64,000 nt of DNA. Origin: Manihot esculenta (lineage: Eukaryota > Streptophyta > Magnoliopsida > Malpighiales > Euphorbiaceae). Below the pieces are notes generated by a model, which ran no database searches, was not told the DNA's origin, and saw only the letters and a program-made list of their open reading frames with translations. A program made the position numbers and the translations under genes. The DNA is taken from the NCBI RefSeq assembly GCF_001659605.2, contig NC_035173.2, positions 15,927,003 to 15,991,002 of the forward strand, in the 5' to 3' direction. Of this stretch, positions 45,480 to 57,800 are shown piece by piece. Within the stretch, counting starts at the first letter, position 1, and each line of letters starts with the position of its first letter.

Positions 45480-46520
45480 GTATCTTTCACCCTTTCTTAG
45501 ACCAGTTTGTTGTTGTATTCATAGATGACATTCTTGTCTATTCAAAGACAAAAGAAGAGCATGATAGGCACTTGAGGATTGTGTTACAAATGCTAAGGGA
45601 GAAACAGCTTTATGCTAAATTCAGCAAATGTGAATTTGGGTTGAATGAAATATCTTTTCTGGGACGTGTAGTATCTGCAGAAGGCATAAGAGTCGATCCC
45701 AAAAAGATAGAGACTATCCTTGCATGGAAGCCACCCAAGAACATTACAGAAGTCAGAAGCTTCTTGGGGTTAGCTGGTTATTACAGAACGTTTGTAAAAG
45801 GATTTTCTCAAATAGCTGCTCCACTGACAAGATTGTTGCAGAAAAATGTCAAGTTTGAATGGAATGACAAATGTCAGGCCAGTTTCGATCGATTAAAGGC
45901 TATGCTCATAGAGGCACCTGTCCTTACACAACCAGTGTCAGGTAAGGATTTTGTAATTTATAGTGATGCCTCTCACAATGGACTTGGTTGCGTGTTGATG
46001 CAAGATGGAAAAGTTGTTGCTTATGCTTCCAGACAATTAAAGTCACATGAAAGAAACTATCCCACTCATGATTTAGAATTAGCAGCCATAGTCTTTGCAT
46101 TAAAGATCTAGAGGCATTACTTATATGGTGAAAAGTGTTATATTTATACGGATCATAAAAGTCTAAAGTACTTGCCAACTCAAAAAGAGTTAAATTTGAG
46201 ACAAAGGAGATGGATGGAGCTGTTAAAAGACTACGATTGTATTATTGACTACCACCCTGGCAAAGCAAATGTGGTGGCAGATGCTCTTAGCAGAAAACAT
46301 TTGCTAGCGCTCAAAGCTATGAATGCTCACTTGACATTGGCGAGAGACGGAGCTGTTATTGCAGAACTGAAAGTTAGGCCCAGTTTGCTTCAACAAGTCC
46401 AGGAAGCTCAAAAGGAAGATAAAAATATGCAGCGAAGGTAAGACAAATATAGAAAGGGAAGGATAGCAGGTTTGAAATTAAAGCCGATGGTTGCTTATAT
46501 TTCCAAAACAGAATATGTGT
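45480..46520 (+). pseudogene. Gypsy RT second half and RNase H
   Basis: It opens with [20 protein letters not shown], which holds the catalytic Asp pair, then [36 protein letters not shown] and the RNase H domain ([44 protein letters not shown]). TAG at 46109-46111 replaces the Trp that normally follows in this family. The stretch ends with ADALSRK, and a frameshift follows near 46430-46440. RNase H would degrade the RNA template. Confidence 0.93.
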
Positions 46521-47820
46521 GCCAGACATAACTGAGTTAAGGAAGAGTATACTTGAAGAGGCTCATAGTAGTCCATATGCAATGCATCCTGGTAGTACAA
46601 AAATGTACCAAGATCTGAAGAAAAATTATTGGTGGCGAGGAATAAAAAGAAACATAGCAGAGTTTATTTCGAAATGCTTAACCTGTCAGCAAGTAAAAGC
46701 AGAGCACCAAGTTCCTTCTGGTTTGCTACAACCAATTTCTATACCAGAATGGAAATGGGATCGAGTTACTATGGATTTTGTCACTGGTCTGCCACCCACA
46801 CCAAGAAAGAAAGATGCGGTATGGGTGATTGTTGATAGATTGACAAAGTCTGCACATTTCTACCTGTCAGAACATATTATTCCCTTGAAAAATTAGCAGA
46901 ATTGTACATAAACGAGATAGTACGACTACATGGCGTACCTCTCTCTATCATATCTAACAGAGACCCGAGGTTTACATCAAGATTTTGGGAGAAATTGCAT
47001 GAAGCCTTGGGTACCAGATTGAATTTCAATACAACTTTTCATCCCTAAACAGATGGACAGTCAGAGAGGGTAATTCAGATCTTAGAAGACATGTTAAGGA
47101 GTTGTGTTATTGAATTTGAAGGAAGCTGGGAAAAGTATCTTTCATTAATGGAATTCGCTTACAACAACAGCTACCAGTCCAGTATTAAAATGGCACCTTA
47201 TGAAGCATTCTATGGGAGGAAATGCAGAACTCCTTTACGCTGGACAGAGCTAAGTGAAGATAAGCTTGTGGGTCCTGACTTGATAAGACAAACAGAAGAA
47301 AATGTTAAGATCATCAAGGAGAGGTTAAAGGCAGCATCAGACAGACAAAAGTCATATGCAGATAAGAAAAGGAAGAATATAGAGTTTTCAGTGGGCGATA
47401 AAGTATTCCTTAAAGTTTCACCTTGGAAGAAAGTGCTGAGATTTGGCAAAAAGGGCAAACTGAGTCCTAGGTTTATCGGTCCTTATGAAATTATGGAACG
47501 TGTAGGACCGGTAGCCTACAAGCTAGCCTTACAATCAGAACTTGACAAGATACACAATGTCTTTCATGTTTCCATGCTTAGAAGATACAGGTCAGATCCC
47601 TCTCATATCCTCCCAGCAGAATCTGTGGATGTACAACCAAACTTGTCATATGAAGAAGAACCTGTGAAACAAAAGAATTCCTCTTGTTAAAGTCCTATGG
47701 AGGAATCACAAAGTAGAAGAAACAACTTGGGAGAGCGAAGATGTCATGAAAGCACAGTATCCTCATCTCTTTAATACAGATAAAATTTCGAGGATGAAAT
47801 TTTTATAAGAGGGGTAGAGT
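46519..47820 (+). pseudogene. Gypsy integrase with GPY/F module and chromodomain-like tail
   Basis: The zinc-binding part shows HSSPYAMHPGSTKMY and CLTCQQVKAEH. The core shows WDRVTMDFVTGLPP and, in other frames, [12 protein letters not shown] and DGQSERVIQ. The GPY/F module is RFIGPYEIMERVGPVAY. A chromodomain-like end follows in yet another frame (VKVLWRNHKVEETTWESEDV, about 47690-47750). Defects are a frameshift near 46865, TAA at 47046-47048, and a frameshift near 47665. The chromodomain would steer integration to certain chromatin. A purine tract at 47806-47820 adjoins the 3' LTR. Confidence 0.92.
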
Positions 47821-50073
47821 TGTAACATCCCAGAAAAAAAATAATTAAATAATTAAATAAGAAAAAAAAAGAAGAAGAAAGAAAGAAAGAAAAAAGATAA
47901 ATTAAATTTTAATTTAAGGACAAGTGGCAATTTGCTAGCCACTTAACCAAAAAAAAAAAAGAAAAAGAAAAGAAAAGAAGAAAGGAGAAAAGACTAGAAG
48001 AGGAAGAGAATTCATATTTCCCATTCATTTTCTTCTCATTCCCGTGAACATGCATAAACCCCACTTCTCCATCTTTTCTCTTCTACACTAAATTGCTTCA
48101 AAATTTCACCTCCAATCAATTACTCATCTTCTCCCAACACCTTTCCAAAGTAGAATTTGAAGAAAAGAAGAGAAAATCAAAGAGAAAATTCAAGGTTGAG
48201 GGAGAGTGAATAGTAACCAAGGGTTGGAAAATTTAAAGGTATGTTAGGGGTTTTGATATAGGAATGTTTATTATCATTTTTATGTGAATATGTATGAGGA
48301 ATATTGTATTAATATGATTTATTTGTTTATTTTTTTTTAAAGAAGAAGTGGAAAGGAAGAGTGAAAGTTCCAAAGGGAAAGAAAAGGAAGAGTAGAGAAC
48401 TAAAGCTTGTGGAAGATTTTGGAAAGTTAAGGTTTGTGCTCAACTTTGTTTGAATACATTTAAGAATTTGTTAATTATGTTCTATTTGAAAATTTTACTA
48501 CCCTAGTAGAAATAGACCAAGTGATTAATAGTTTAATTATATTTGTATAATCAAAGTTTGAGAAATAATAGATTTAATAGATAGAAAAGTTTAAATTAAT
48601 ATGTAATTTAACCAAAATTTAAGTTATAGATCTCATGAAATGACTCTATTTTCTTTGATAGAAATATAATTTGGTTAGATATAGTGCCAATAAAAAATAT
48701 TAATAGACTAGAAAAAAAAGAAAAGAAAAAAAAAGAGAGATATTAGATTAGATAAAAAAAAAGTACATAGAAATTAAAGGAATAAGAAAAGGGAGATACG
48801 GTGTAAATCTGATGTTTAACAATAATAATAATAATAATATAATATAAAAAAATAGAAATTCAAAGAAAAAGAAAATTGAAATAAGTATATTGTGATAAGT
48901 AGAAAAAAAATATATATATCTTATATTAGAAAAAAATAATTAAAAAGAATAACAGTTAATTAATTAAGAATGAAATTATGAATTTATAATTTATGTAGTT
49001 GAATTATATTAATAGATTTATATGATATGAAAATGTTTAAAAGCACAGTTATAATATGATAAAGTATTATAAATTGAATAATTGGAAAGTTACACCGTAT
49101 TGAAAGTTTTTATTTATTTAAAGTCTGGCTCTAGTAAGTTTGGTGGGAATTGTTAGTTAGTTTAAGGGTGTGGCATGCCATATACAGATCTTGCAATACT
49201 GCACTACAGTTATACTGATTTTTAGGATACAATGAGGTACCCTACAGTTATAAACTCGGCTTTTGAGTCATACAGTTATTTGGCACTTTGTACCCTACAG
49301 TTACAGTTTCTTTATCTGACTTAACAGTCCCATTTAAATTTATAGGGGCCAAAAGAAATATATAAAAAAATAATAATAAATAATAAAAGTATTAAGAGAA
49401 AATAAAATTTTTACATGATGAAGAAAAAGAAAAAGACTATGAAATGAAAATATGTATATATGCGAAATAATAATATAATTTAGTTGTATTTCAAATTATT
49501 TGCTATATAGTTTATTGTTATTGGTTTAATTACTGTGGTTAAATGAATTTTGATTTAAATGTTTTATTTATAAAAAAAAAGGTTGAGCACCACTAAGCAA
49601 TTTGCTTAGCGCGTAGGAATTAATTTATTTTTCCTCGCGCAGGTTGTAGACCCAAGTAGCAGTAGATCAAGATCTGCATCAACCCAGCCAGAGTTACATC
49701 ATTATTTGTCTTGGGTATATTTTATAAATTTTATATAAAGTTGATTTTGGAAATTTGGCATGTACATAAAGTTTTAGAGATAAAGTGGTATATGATTAGA
49801 ATTAGATATATTGGAATATTTTTAACTTTGGTGTAAATATTGGTTATTAGTAAAAGTTTTTGTGTTGAGATTAATGGGATGGTTTATGAAGTGTTTGATC
49901 TGAATTGAAATTGTGGTGGAATTAAGCTCATATTTCAGGGGAAACTCTGCCGGATTTTTAATAAAAAGAAAAGTCATGAATTACATGATATAAATTAAAG
50001 AAAAAATAAGAGAACTGTTAAAATGTGATATCTCCAACTCGGTTAATTAAATGACTGGGTAGGGGGTGTTACA
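47821..50073 (+). repeat. 3' LTR of the gypsy element
   Basis: 2253 bp; partner of 36772-39105. It lacks about 65 bp present in the 5' copy, with scattered substitutions and run-length changes. It ends at the AAAAC target duplication. Confidence 0.95.
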
Positions 50074-50078
50074 AAAAC

Positions 50079-50463
50079 TCTTAATGATATTCATATCCCT
50101 TATGGGTGGTGTATAAATTGCAGTATACACTTGATGATATCAGCTATATAAGTGTGGAGTGGGGCCGCTTCTATGAGATTGTGACATAATCTCTAGAGCA
50201 CTTATGAACTACCAGGTGCGCGCATGGCCTATTAGCGCAAAACGGCATTGACAACAAGATCTATGGAGTGTTATGAGATTGATGAGAAATTAACATACAA
50301 AAAAGAGTTTTGGTTCATAGAAATAAAAGTTTCACCAATTACTCTGTATATTAAGTCTTATTAATCTAGGACTAGTTTATAGTCTAAAAGACACCAGATT
50401 CGAAACATATACACTAAATTTCTAAATCCAGCAATGAAAATCTTTTTAAAATCTGTGGGGAAT
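50079..50463 (+). other. 3' untranslated part of the old copia element
   Basis: This continues copia sequence after the nested gypsy insertion. No coding frame. It ends with the purine-rich GTGGGGAAT just before the 3' LTR. Confidence 0.75.
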
Positions 50464-50909
50464 TGTTGTAAAATTAGTTTAGATTTCAAAAGGATTTTAT
50501 GGTCATTAAAGATGTTATGGTCGTTGGAGATTTCATGGTAATTAGAGATTTTATGATTGTTGAATATTTTATGGTAATTAAATATTTTATTTATGAGATT
50601 TAAATATAATATTAAATATGACCGTTATGATTTTATTTCAAGATTCTTATAACCATATATAGCGGTCAAGTTTTCCACAATAAAAAGCTTTCGTCTTTAC
50701 AAAGATATTCACTCCCCATTTTCTACTTGATTCTTTCTTTTCTCTGTGTTATCTGCTGGGTTATAAATCATAGATAAATTCTTGTTGTCCTGATCCTGGG
50801 AATAAAATTTCAGAAGAACCTGTTTAATCATGGGGGATCACAAAATAAATTCTTAAGGACAGTATCCAACACGATTCAGATTTCATTGTTTTACCCAATA
50901 TTTTCAACA
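50464..50909 (+). repeat. 3' LTR of the old copia element
   Basis: 446 bp, partner of 33374-33836, with five rather than six 18-bp units. It ends TTTTCAACA at the CTTTA target duplication. Confidence 0.92.
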
Positions 50910-51215
50910 CTTTATACCCGTATCAATTTGAGTAAAACACAAATGATTTAACTCATGAACCTATTTAACAAGCTTATAAAAACTTATTATTAAACCTATT
51001 ATGAGCTTACTCACAAACTTAATAAATGAGCCTATTCAACGAGTTTATTTAATAAATTTATGCACCAATTTGTTAATAAACTTTAAAACAGATGCGAGTT
51101 TTAACAAATAAAAAATTATTAAGATTAAATTTAACTTATTTAATAAATGAGTCTAAAAATTCAACTTAAATTTAGCCTATTTTAAAAAAGTCAATTTTGG
51201 TAGAATTTTTATCAA

Positions 51216-51703
51216 ACCAAAATTTGAAGAGCTGGAGGATGACATCTGTTCTATACAAAAGAAACTGGAAGCACAGGAAAAATCCCTGTCTTCTCCACAG
51301 CAACAAGCACTGGAGATTGAAGCTCAACTTGAAGCAAAGCAGGTAGAAATGAAGAAATTAACAAATCACTTCAGAAGCCATGGTTAATGAGCTCAATAAC
51401 GAGAAAAGAAATTTGGTTGAACATGTCATGAAGTTGTCAGCAGAAAGGGAGAATTTGGTGGGTTTCATAGAGAGACTTTGGGACAGGTTCAGCGAGTTCT
51501 CTAGGGAAGATGTGAAAATGATTGGAACTTTGGAAAGGATGGTGCAGTCTCTTAGTGATAATGGATCTAATCTGGCAATGATGGGAGACGGTGAAATTTT
51601 CAAATATGTGGAAAACGTTGAGAATACCAATCCTTCACCACCCACAACAAAGAAATTTCAGGCTGTTCTTGGAGATAGATCACCATTTCGAGAGCTCAAC
51701 TAG
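51216..51703 (+). pseudogene. Coiled-coil protein C-terminus, frameshifted gene fragment
   Basis: A frame beginning about 51216 reads EELEDDICSIQKKLEAQEKS and an EIEAQLEAKQVEMKKL heptad-rich stretch to a stop near 51375. A second frame from 51380 continues the same character (NELNNEKRNLVEHVMKLSAE; FIERLWDRFSEFSREDVKMI) and ends VLGDRSPFRELN with a stop at 51701-51703. One base too few or too many near 51365-51375 separates them. The gap is too short for a plant intron. The composition differs sharply from the AT-rich surroundings, so it was once exon sequence. A kinesin-type tail (KIN-7/CENP-E-like) is a possible source, from character only. No upstream exons were found. Confidence 0.5.
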
Positions 51704-53529
51704 GAGCTGGGGAGATGTGGTTTGTCCAGGCTTACTTAAACATTCCATTTTTCATTTTATTTTATTTTATATGTATTTTTTTCTCTATTATTACCATGCA
51801 GTTTTTAAGCATGGAATTTGTTGTCTGATTTTGTATATGATGCAACTCTCCGAAATCTGTTTCTCTGCTGTGAGAATTTGGCCCAATTCATCTCTTAGTT
51901 TGTGTTTTTACTGTTGATTTAGTGGGTAAAAGTATGTAACTGAGTAAAGGTATATACTCCAAAGATAAATTCAGATTAAAGTTCTTAGTATTCCGATCCC
52001 CTACTTTTTCTACTAAAAAAAACATCTCAGGTGAAATAAAATTCAACTTAAATTTAAAATTTTAATTCAATCAATTTAATATGAAATTTAATTTTTATTT
52101 TTTAAAAAAATTTAATTTAATTTATTTAGTTTTATTACAAAGAAAATAATTCTTTTCCTGTAAATTAGTGCTATTTTATATTTTTTTATGAAAGAGGGTT
52201 GATATTTACTTTTATGAAAAAGTATTGATATTTATTTTTTGATTTAATAATTAATTTTGAAATATTAACATTAAATAAATAATAATATAGTGGTATGTTG
52301 AAATTTATTTTTATTGATTTAGTAATTAATTTTGAGATATCGATATTAAATAAATAGTGATATAATATAATAATCGTCAAGACTGATCTCTCAATCTATA
52401 AATTATTAAAGTATATTATATATTAAATCACTGTTATGTCACAATAACTTTTATGGATTATTCGGTATTAATTAGATTTTTAGGAGATATGATTTTTTTT
52501 AAGCAATTTTTAGAAAATATAATAATTAACTCTATAATATAAAGTTAATGATCGCATAGACCAATATACGTATTTTTAAATAAATACTCTTGAGTTCTAA
52601 ACAACTATCTCACATGTTTTTTTGTAGAGTGACTAATTGCGATATAATTTTATTTTATGTGCGATACATAAAAATTAATTTAATTTTAAGATTTGAATTT
52701 GTGTATGAACTAATTGCAGTTTGGATATATATTAATTTTAAGTTATTTCTTATTAGATCATTTGAGATGTCAAAATTAACTAGCAATGACGCTGTAGGGA
52801 TAAAAGGTGCTACTTTTGTTTCTCAATCTCAAAGTACTTTCGTTTCAGTTTAGGTACTTCGACTGTAAATCTATCATAATATTTTAACAAAATTAGTTAA
52901 AGTTAGTTGAGTTTGGACGATAACTTATTTTAAATTCCAACGATTAATAACTATGTATAATTGTTATTATTAATATATAAAATAATGAATAAAAATATAT
53001 ATAATATATTATTTAATTATCATTTAAATATATATAAAATTCATAATTTATTGTATAATATATAAGTTTTAAAAATATGATTAGTAATTAAATATAATTT
53101 ATTCTTTTAATGTATATATATATATTATATAAAAATAAAAATAATTATTTTTATAATATTTATTTTATATGTATAAATAATTTATTAATATATATTATAA
53201 TTTATTTTATTGTGAAAATTTTTATAATTAAATAATCTAAATAAAAAATAAAGTCTCATGAAAAAGAAAACTTTAAAATTAGAGTAGATTAAAAGGCCAG
53301 CTATTAGGTCATTTATGCCTCTGTTTTTAAAAAAACTTACCAAATATATAATATAGTTGTTTGAATTAATAAAAAAAATCAAACTAAATCAATTTAATTT
53401 AATTTAATTTTTTATTATTGATTTATTTAAACTTAAATTTCGTGGGTATTTTGTTTTTGTTGAGTAAGTATAAAGAATGAAACTTGGTCATCAGAAAATT
53501 TCCAAACACTGAATGGTAAGTAAAATAAA
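51704..53529. other. AT-rich spacer
   Basis: 51704-52000 may include the 3' untranslated part of the coiled-coil fragment. The rest is AT-rich, with A/T runs and no credible coding frame. A 21-bp phrase (AATGGTAAGTAAAATAAATT and one more base) is duplicated at about 53512 and 53583. Confidence 0.5.
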
Positions 53530-54115
53530 TTTTTTAGATCTGTTGGATTACTTCAGTCGGCACCGGCGACGAAAAATTGTACAATGGTAAGTAAAATAAA
53601 TTTCCAAACCCTAATTCCTTTTTCATTTTACTCGAGCTTCCCTCTCTCCGTCGCGCCTCTCTCCCCCACTTCACTGACGACTGCCGGCAGCCCAGTCGGC
53701 ACCGGCGACGTTTCCTTTCTCTCCCCAGCGACGATAAATCTTCTCTCTCCTCAGTCAGCGATATCTCCTTCTCTCTCTCCAGTCGGCGACATCTCCCATC
53801 AACGCCTCTCTCCCCTACTTCATTGACGAGTGCCGGCAGCCCAGTCGGCACCGGCGACGTCTCCTTTCTCTCCCCAGTCAGCGATATCTCCTTCTCTCTC
53901 TCCAGTGTGGCGACATCTCCCACTTCCCAGTCGGAGACAACTCTTCCCTCTCCCCAGTCGGCATCGGTGACATCTCCTTCTCTCTCCCCAGTCGGTGACA
54001 TCTACTCTTTCCAATCGACGCTTCTCTCTCCCACTTCACTGACGACTGCTGGCAGCCCAGTCGGAGACAACCCTTGCTCTCCCAATCGGCGTCAGGGACA
54101 TCTCCTTTGACTGGA
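53530..54115. repeat. GC/CT-rich higher-order minisatellite
   Basis: A short module built on CAGTCGGC..CGGCGAC plus CTCCTTTCTCTCCCC recurs about ten times, with AGTCAGCGATATCTCCTTCT as a common variant. A larger unit starting CCCACTTCACTGACGACTGC recurs near 53666, 53815 and 54030. The short open frames across it, on both strands, are repeat products. It begins after an AAACCCTAA motif at 53606-53614, so part of it could have been transcribed leader sequence. Confidence 0.8.
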
Positions 54116-54629
54116 ACTCCTTCAGGTTTGCAATCAAATTTTTTGATAATCAAAATCTTTTATGTACATGTTTTTAAAGAATTTTTAGTTGCTATTAAAG
54201 ATTTTTAAAATTTATGGACTATTAATTTGAATACTGTTAAAAAATTTGATTATTTGTTATTTGATTACTGTAACACTGTTGATTTTTAGAATTTATGGAC
54301 TATTAATTTGATTTATGGACTATTAATTCGATTATTAATCTTATTATTTACCATTTGATTACTGTTAATCTGATAATTAATATCTTTTTTAGTTGCTGTT
54401 AAAATATGTTAATACTATCAGATTTCATGCTGTTTAAGAAAAATATATGTTAACACTATCCGATTCCTAATTCAGATTTGTTATTTGGGTTATAATATCC
54501 AAATCTTTATATTTTTTGTCATTGGAAAAATCGGGTTTGAGTACTGTATGAGTGTTATTAAACAGATTTGGAAGTGGTATGGGTATTAAAATTAAAATAC
54601 TAAATGGATTTGGGAATTTTACATATAAT

Positions 54630-54851
54630 CTGGTTCTGTTTTGGATACTCTCAATTTTACGGGAACCTTGCCCTTTTACATCCCTATATTAAACCCTTGC
54701 CGTTCTCCTTCCTTATTATTCATGCACCATCGTCTCCTGCCTCAAACAACTCAGCTTTGTTGACTTGGTTAGGCGCAATTTTTGAAAATTTCCTCAATCA
54801 ATTAATTCGGAGGCACAAGTAGTGATAATTTTTTGTTTCTAAAGCTGAAAA
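54630..54851 (+). promoter_or_regulatory. Putative promoter and 5' leader of the RH10 gene
   Basis: Just upstream of the start codon there is a TATATTA-like site (about 54684) followed by AAACCCTT, one base from the plant telo-box AAACCCTA common in ribosome-biogenesis genes. A CT-rich leader follows. The start context AAAAATGGC is good for plants. The transcription start cannot be placed from sequence. Confidence 0.35.
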
Positions 54852-57800
54852 ATGGCAGAAGAGAAAGAAGAAGTGAAGACGTTTAAGGATTTGGGGATAT
54901 GCGAACAATTGTTGGAAGCGTGTGACGATTTGGGATGGAAAAACCCTACGAAGATACAAGCCGAAGCAATTCCCCATGCTCTTGAAGGTTTATTCTCTTT
55001 TTTTATTATGAATTTATCTCGTTCATAGTTATATTTGTTTTAGTCGATGATCTGTTGCTGATGATGACTATATACTTTTTAATTTTTTAGGCAAAGACTT
55101 GATCGGTCTTGCTCAAACAGGTTCTGGTAAAACTGGAGCTTTTGCTCTTCCCATATTGCAATCGCTTCTCGAAGCTTCAGAGAAATCTGTGCAACCGTTC
55201 TTTGCTTGTGTGATGTCTCCTACGAGGTTTTCGGGCCTACCTATTTTTGTTTGACTATGAAACAGTAGTTGTTTGATTTAATTAGGAATTCTTTATATCT
55301 ATAGATGGGTTATTTATATTTTATTTTCCTGTTATTGAAGGGAATTGGCAATTCAGATAGCAGAGCAATTTGAAGCTTTAGGATCTGGCATTGGTGTGAA
55401 GTGTGCTGTGGTAGGCTTTTACTCTAAACTGATAAGATGTTCATAGAATAAGTTTTATGATTTAACTATTTCTCATTTCATAAAACTATGACAATTTTTT
55501 TGTTTTTAACTTAGCCATTAAATTTTGAGTATTAAACTTTCATTTTCCCTCTTTTTAATAGCTTGTTGGTGGGGTAGATATGGTGCAACAGGCTATCGCA
55601 CTTGGAAAGCGACCGCACATCATTGTAATTATTTTTAACATTTTGCAAAACTCTAATAGGGTGTGTTCAACACTGTTTGGTCAGTATGTTGTGTATTTTT
55701 TTTTTCCTTTTGGTTTTGCCTTTGATGTTAAACAAATATAATAATATATTGCATGCTAAGAATGGGAAAAGATTTTTTCAATTTCTTGCTTCATTGTAGG
55801 TTGGAACCCCCGGGCGTCTTGTGGATCATTTGTCGAACACAAAAGGTTTTTCTCTACGCACACTGAAATACTTGGTATGGTCTTTTTAATGTTATGATTT
55901 AAGTTGCTGTCTTTTTAAGATATATATATATATATATAGATACTTAGATGCTCTATGGCTGCTGTGGATATAAGTTTTGCATTCATTTGAATTGTTTATT
56001 GTTTGTTTGCACATTGAACAGGTTTTAGATGAGGCAGACAGGTTGCTAAATGAGGATTTTGAGAAATCACTTGATGAAATTCTAAAGGTTATACCACGGG
56101 ATCGAAGAACATACTTATTTTCTGCAACTATGACCAAAAAGGTATGTAATAGAAATGTGGTACTTTTGTCGAAAAGAAGCTTTGAGGGTTTTGCTATATT
56201 TCCTGCTCATGAGAGGAATGCTTTTGGTGGTACCAACTTGTCAAACGTTCATGCAATTTTTTTTTTAATTTTATTTTTTTTTGTCAAATGTTGTATTATC
56301 TTGATTGTGGCCTATCTGTACTGCCTAATGATGGAGAAGTAGCTCCTAGATGAGTGTAGATGATAGTTTACTATCTGCGAAATGGTCTGTTTTGGTAGCA
56401 CATGGATTATGTCTAACTGTATCTGATAATACTCTTTCACAAAGTGAAAGATTACTTGTGAAGTTGTTGAAAAAATATACAGAAAGATGCTGCAAGGATG
56501 AAAGTTTGACAATTTGTCCTCTTGTTTTTGTAGGTGAAAAAGCTCCAGAGGGCATGTCTAAGGAATCCAGTGAAGGTATGGTAATATCATTTCCATCTAT
56601 CTTATTGTTTCTTCATGCTCATTTTGGCTACTGGTAACTCATGCAAGTCCTTCAATTGTTTCAGATAGAAGCAGCATCTAAATATTCCACTGTTGACACA
56701 TTGAAGCAGCAATATCGCTTTATTCCTGCCAAATACAAGGTTTGTACTTTTTCAATTGCTGGATTACTTCAGTGGATGTTATTGATTAGAAAAAGGGTAA
56801 TTGGTGGTCATTCATTTATAGTTGGAGCATTAATTCTTAGCAAACAGTTTAATAAAGGATTGACCCCTAAAAATTGACTGCAGCTTGATCTGAAACTGTT
56901 GAATAAAATAAAGTTTTGGAACAGCATACCTCAGGAGTTCTATCATGTGATTCAGTGATTGCTGTCTGTGAAGACCCTTGTGGAAGAATAAGGCTAAAAA
57001 TTTATATTCCTTGTTAAATTATACTTTATGGAGGAAAGAAAAAGGATCTTTAATTCATCTTTTGCATATATGTGGATTTTATTGTTATGGCAAGGGAAAA
57101 GTTTTAGGTGATATAAACTCTGATTTTCATTTGCGTTCATCTATAGTGAATTAATCATGAAGAATTGCAAGGTACAACTGTATTGTGCATATTGAATTTT
57201 AGGTGATTTGTTGGTTCTCATAATATACTTGTTTTTTTTTTTGTTCATTCAAGATTATACTTGTGTGACAATTTGAACTCAATGAACCAAGGGCTGCTTT
57301 ATTTCTTGGCTAACTGATTTAACGACTTGTCAGGTTCTTTTTGTTTGTCATGATTACAGGATTGCTACCTTGTATATATTCTGACAGAGATGTCCGGAAG
57401 TACTTCCATGGTTTTTACTCGAACATGTGATGCTACTACTTTTTTGGCCTTGGTCCTCCGAAACCTTGGTTTAAGGGCCATCCCAATTAATGGTCATATG
57501 ACTCAGGTAGACTGATTTAGTCAAAATACTTGTTCTTGATTCTTATATTAAGTATAGGATATCTTTTTCCTTGTTATCGAATAGGACCTCACTTTTAGTG
57601 GAATATTGCAACAGTCAAAGAGACTGGGAGCCTTAAATAAGTTCAAAGCTGGAGAGTGCAATATTCTTATATGCACTGATGTGGCAAGTAGAGGACTTGA
57701 TATTCCATCAGTGGATATGGTTATTAATTATGATATCCCTACAAACTCAAAGGTTAGGCTTTCTATTTTTCTTTTTCTGGCGTGCTTTCACAATTCTTAA

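Larger units (their letters stand above)
36772..50073 (+). mobile_element. Full-length Ty3/gypsy retrotransposon (chromovirus, Tekay/Del-like), with two nested solo LTRs
   Basis: The LTRs are 36772-39105 and 47821-50073, starting TGTAACATCC and ending GGTGTTACA. The 5-bp flanking repeat AAAAC lies at 36767-36771 and 50074-50078. The primer-binding site is at 39111 and a purine tract at 47806-47820. The order gag, protease, RT, RNase H, integrase with GPY/F module and chromodomain-like tail supports a chromovirus; Tekay/Del is suggested by the long LTRs and pol wording. The LTRs are near-identical by eye, so insertion is fairly recent. Frameshifts and stops mean this copy is not autonomous. 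Confidence 0.95.
33374..50909 (+). mobile_element. Old Ty1/copia retrotransposon, split by a nested gypsy element
   Basis: The LTRs at 33374-33836 and 50464-50909 are flanked by the 5-bp repeat CTTTA (33369-33373 and 50910-50914). They begin TGTTGTAAAATTAG; the 3' copy ends in CAACA. The internal parts are 33837-36771 and 50079-50463, the two sides of the gypsy insertion. A purine tract (GTGGGGAAT) precedes the 3' LTR. The expected primer-binding site after the 5' LTR is not recognisable, and most of gag is missing, so the copy is old and deleted. Confidence 0.9.

Noticed and set aside
53534..54153. Several Ser/Pro- or Glu/Arg-rich frames on both strands
   Set aside because: They are products of the GC-rich minisatellite; overlapping frames on both strands with no conserved motif.
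55977..56342. Single-exon frame within the helicase gene
   Set aside because: It joins exon 6 to intron sequence on both sides; the splice sites and family alignment give 56022-56141 as the real exon.
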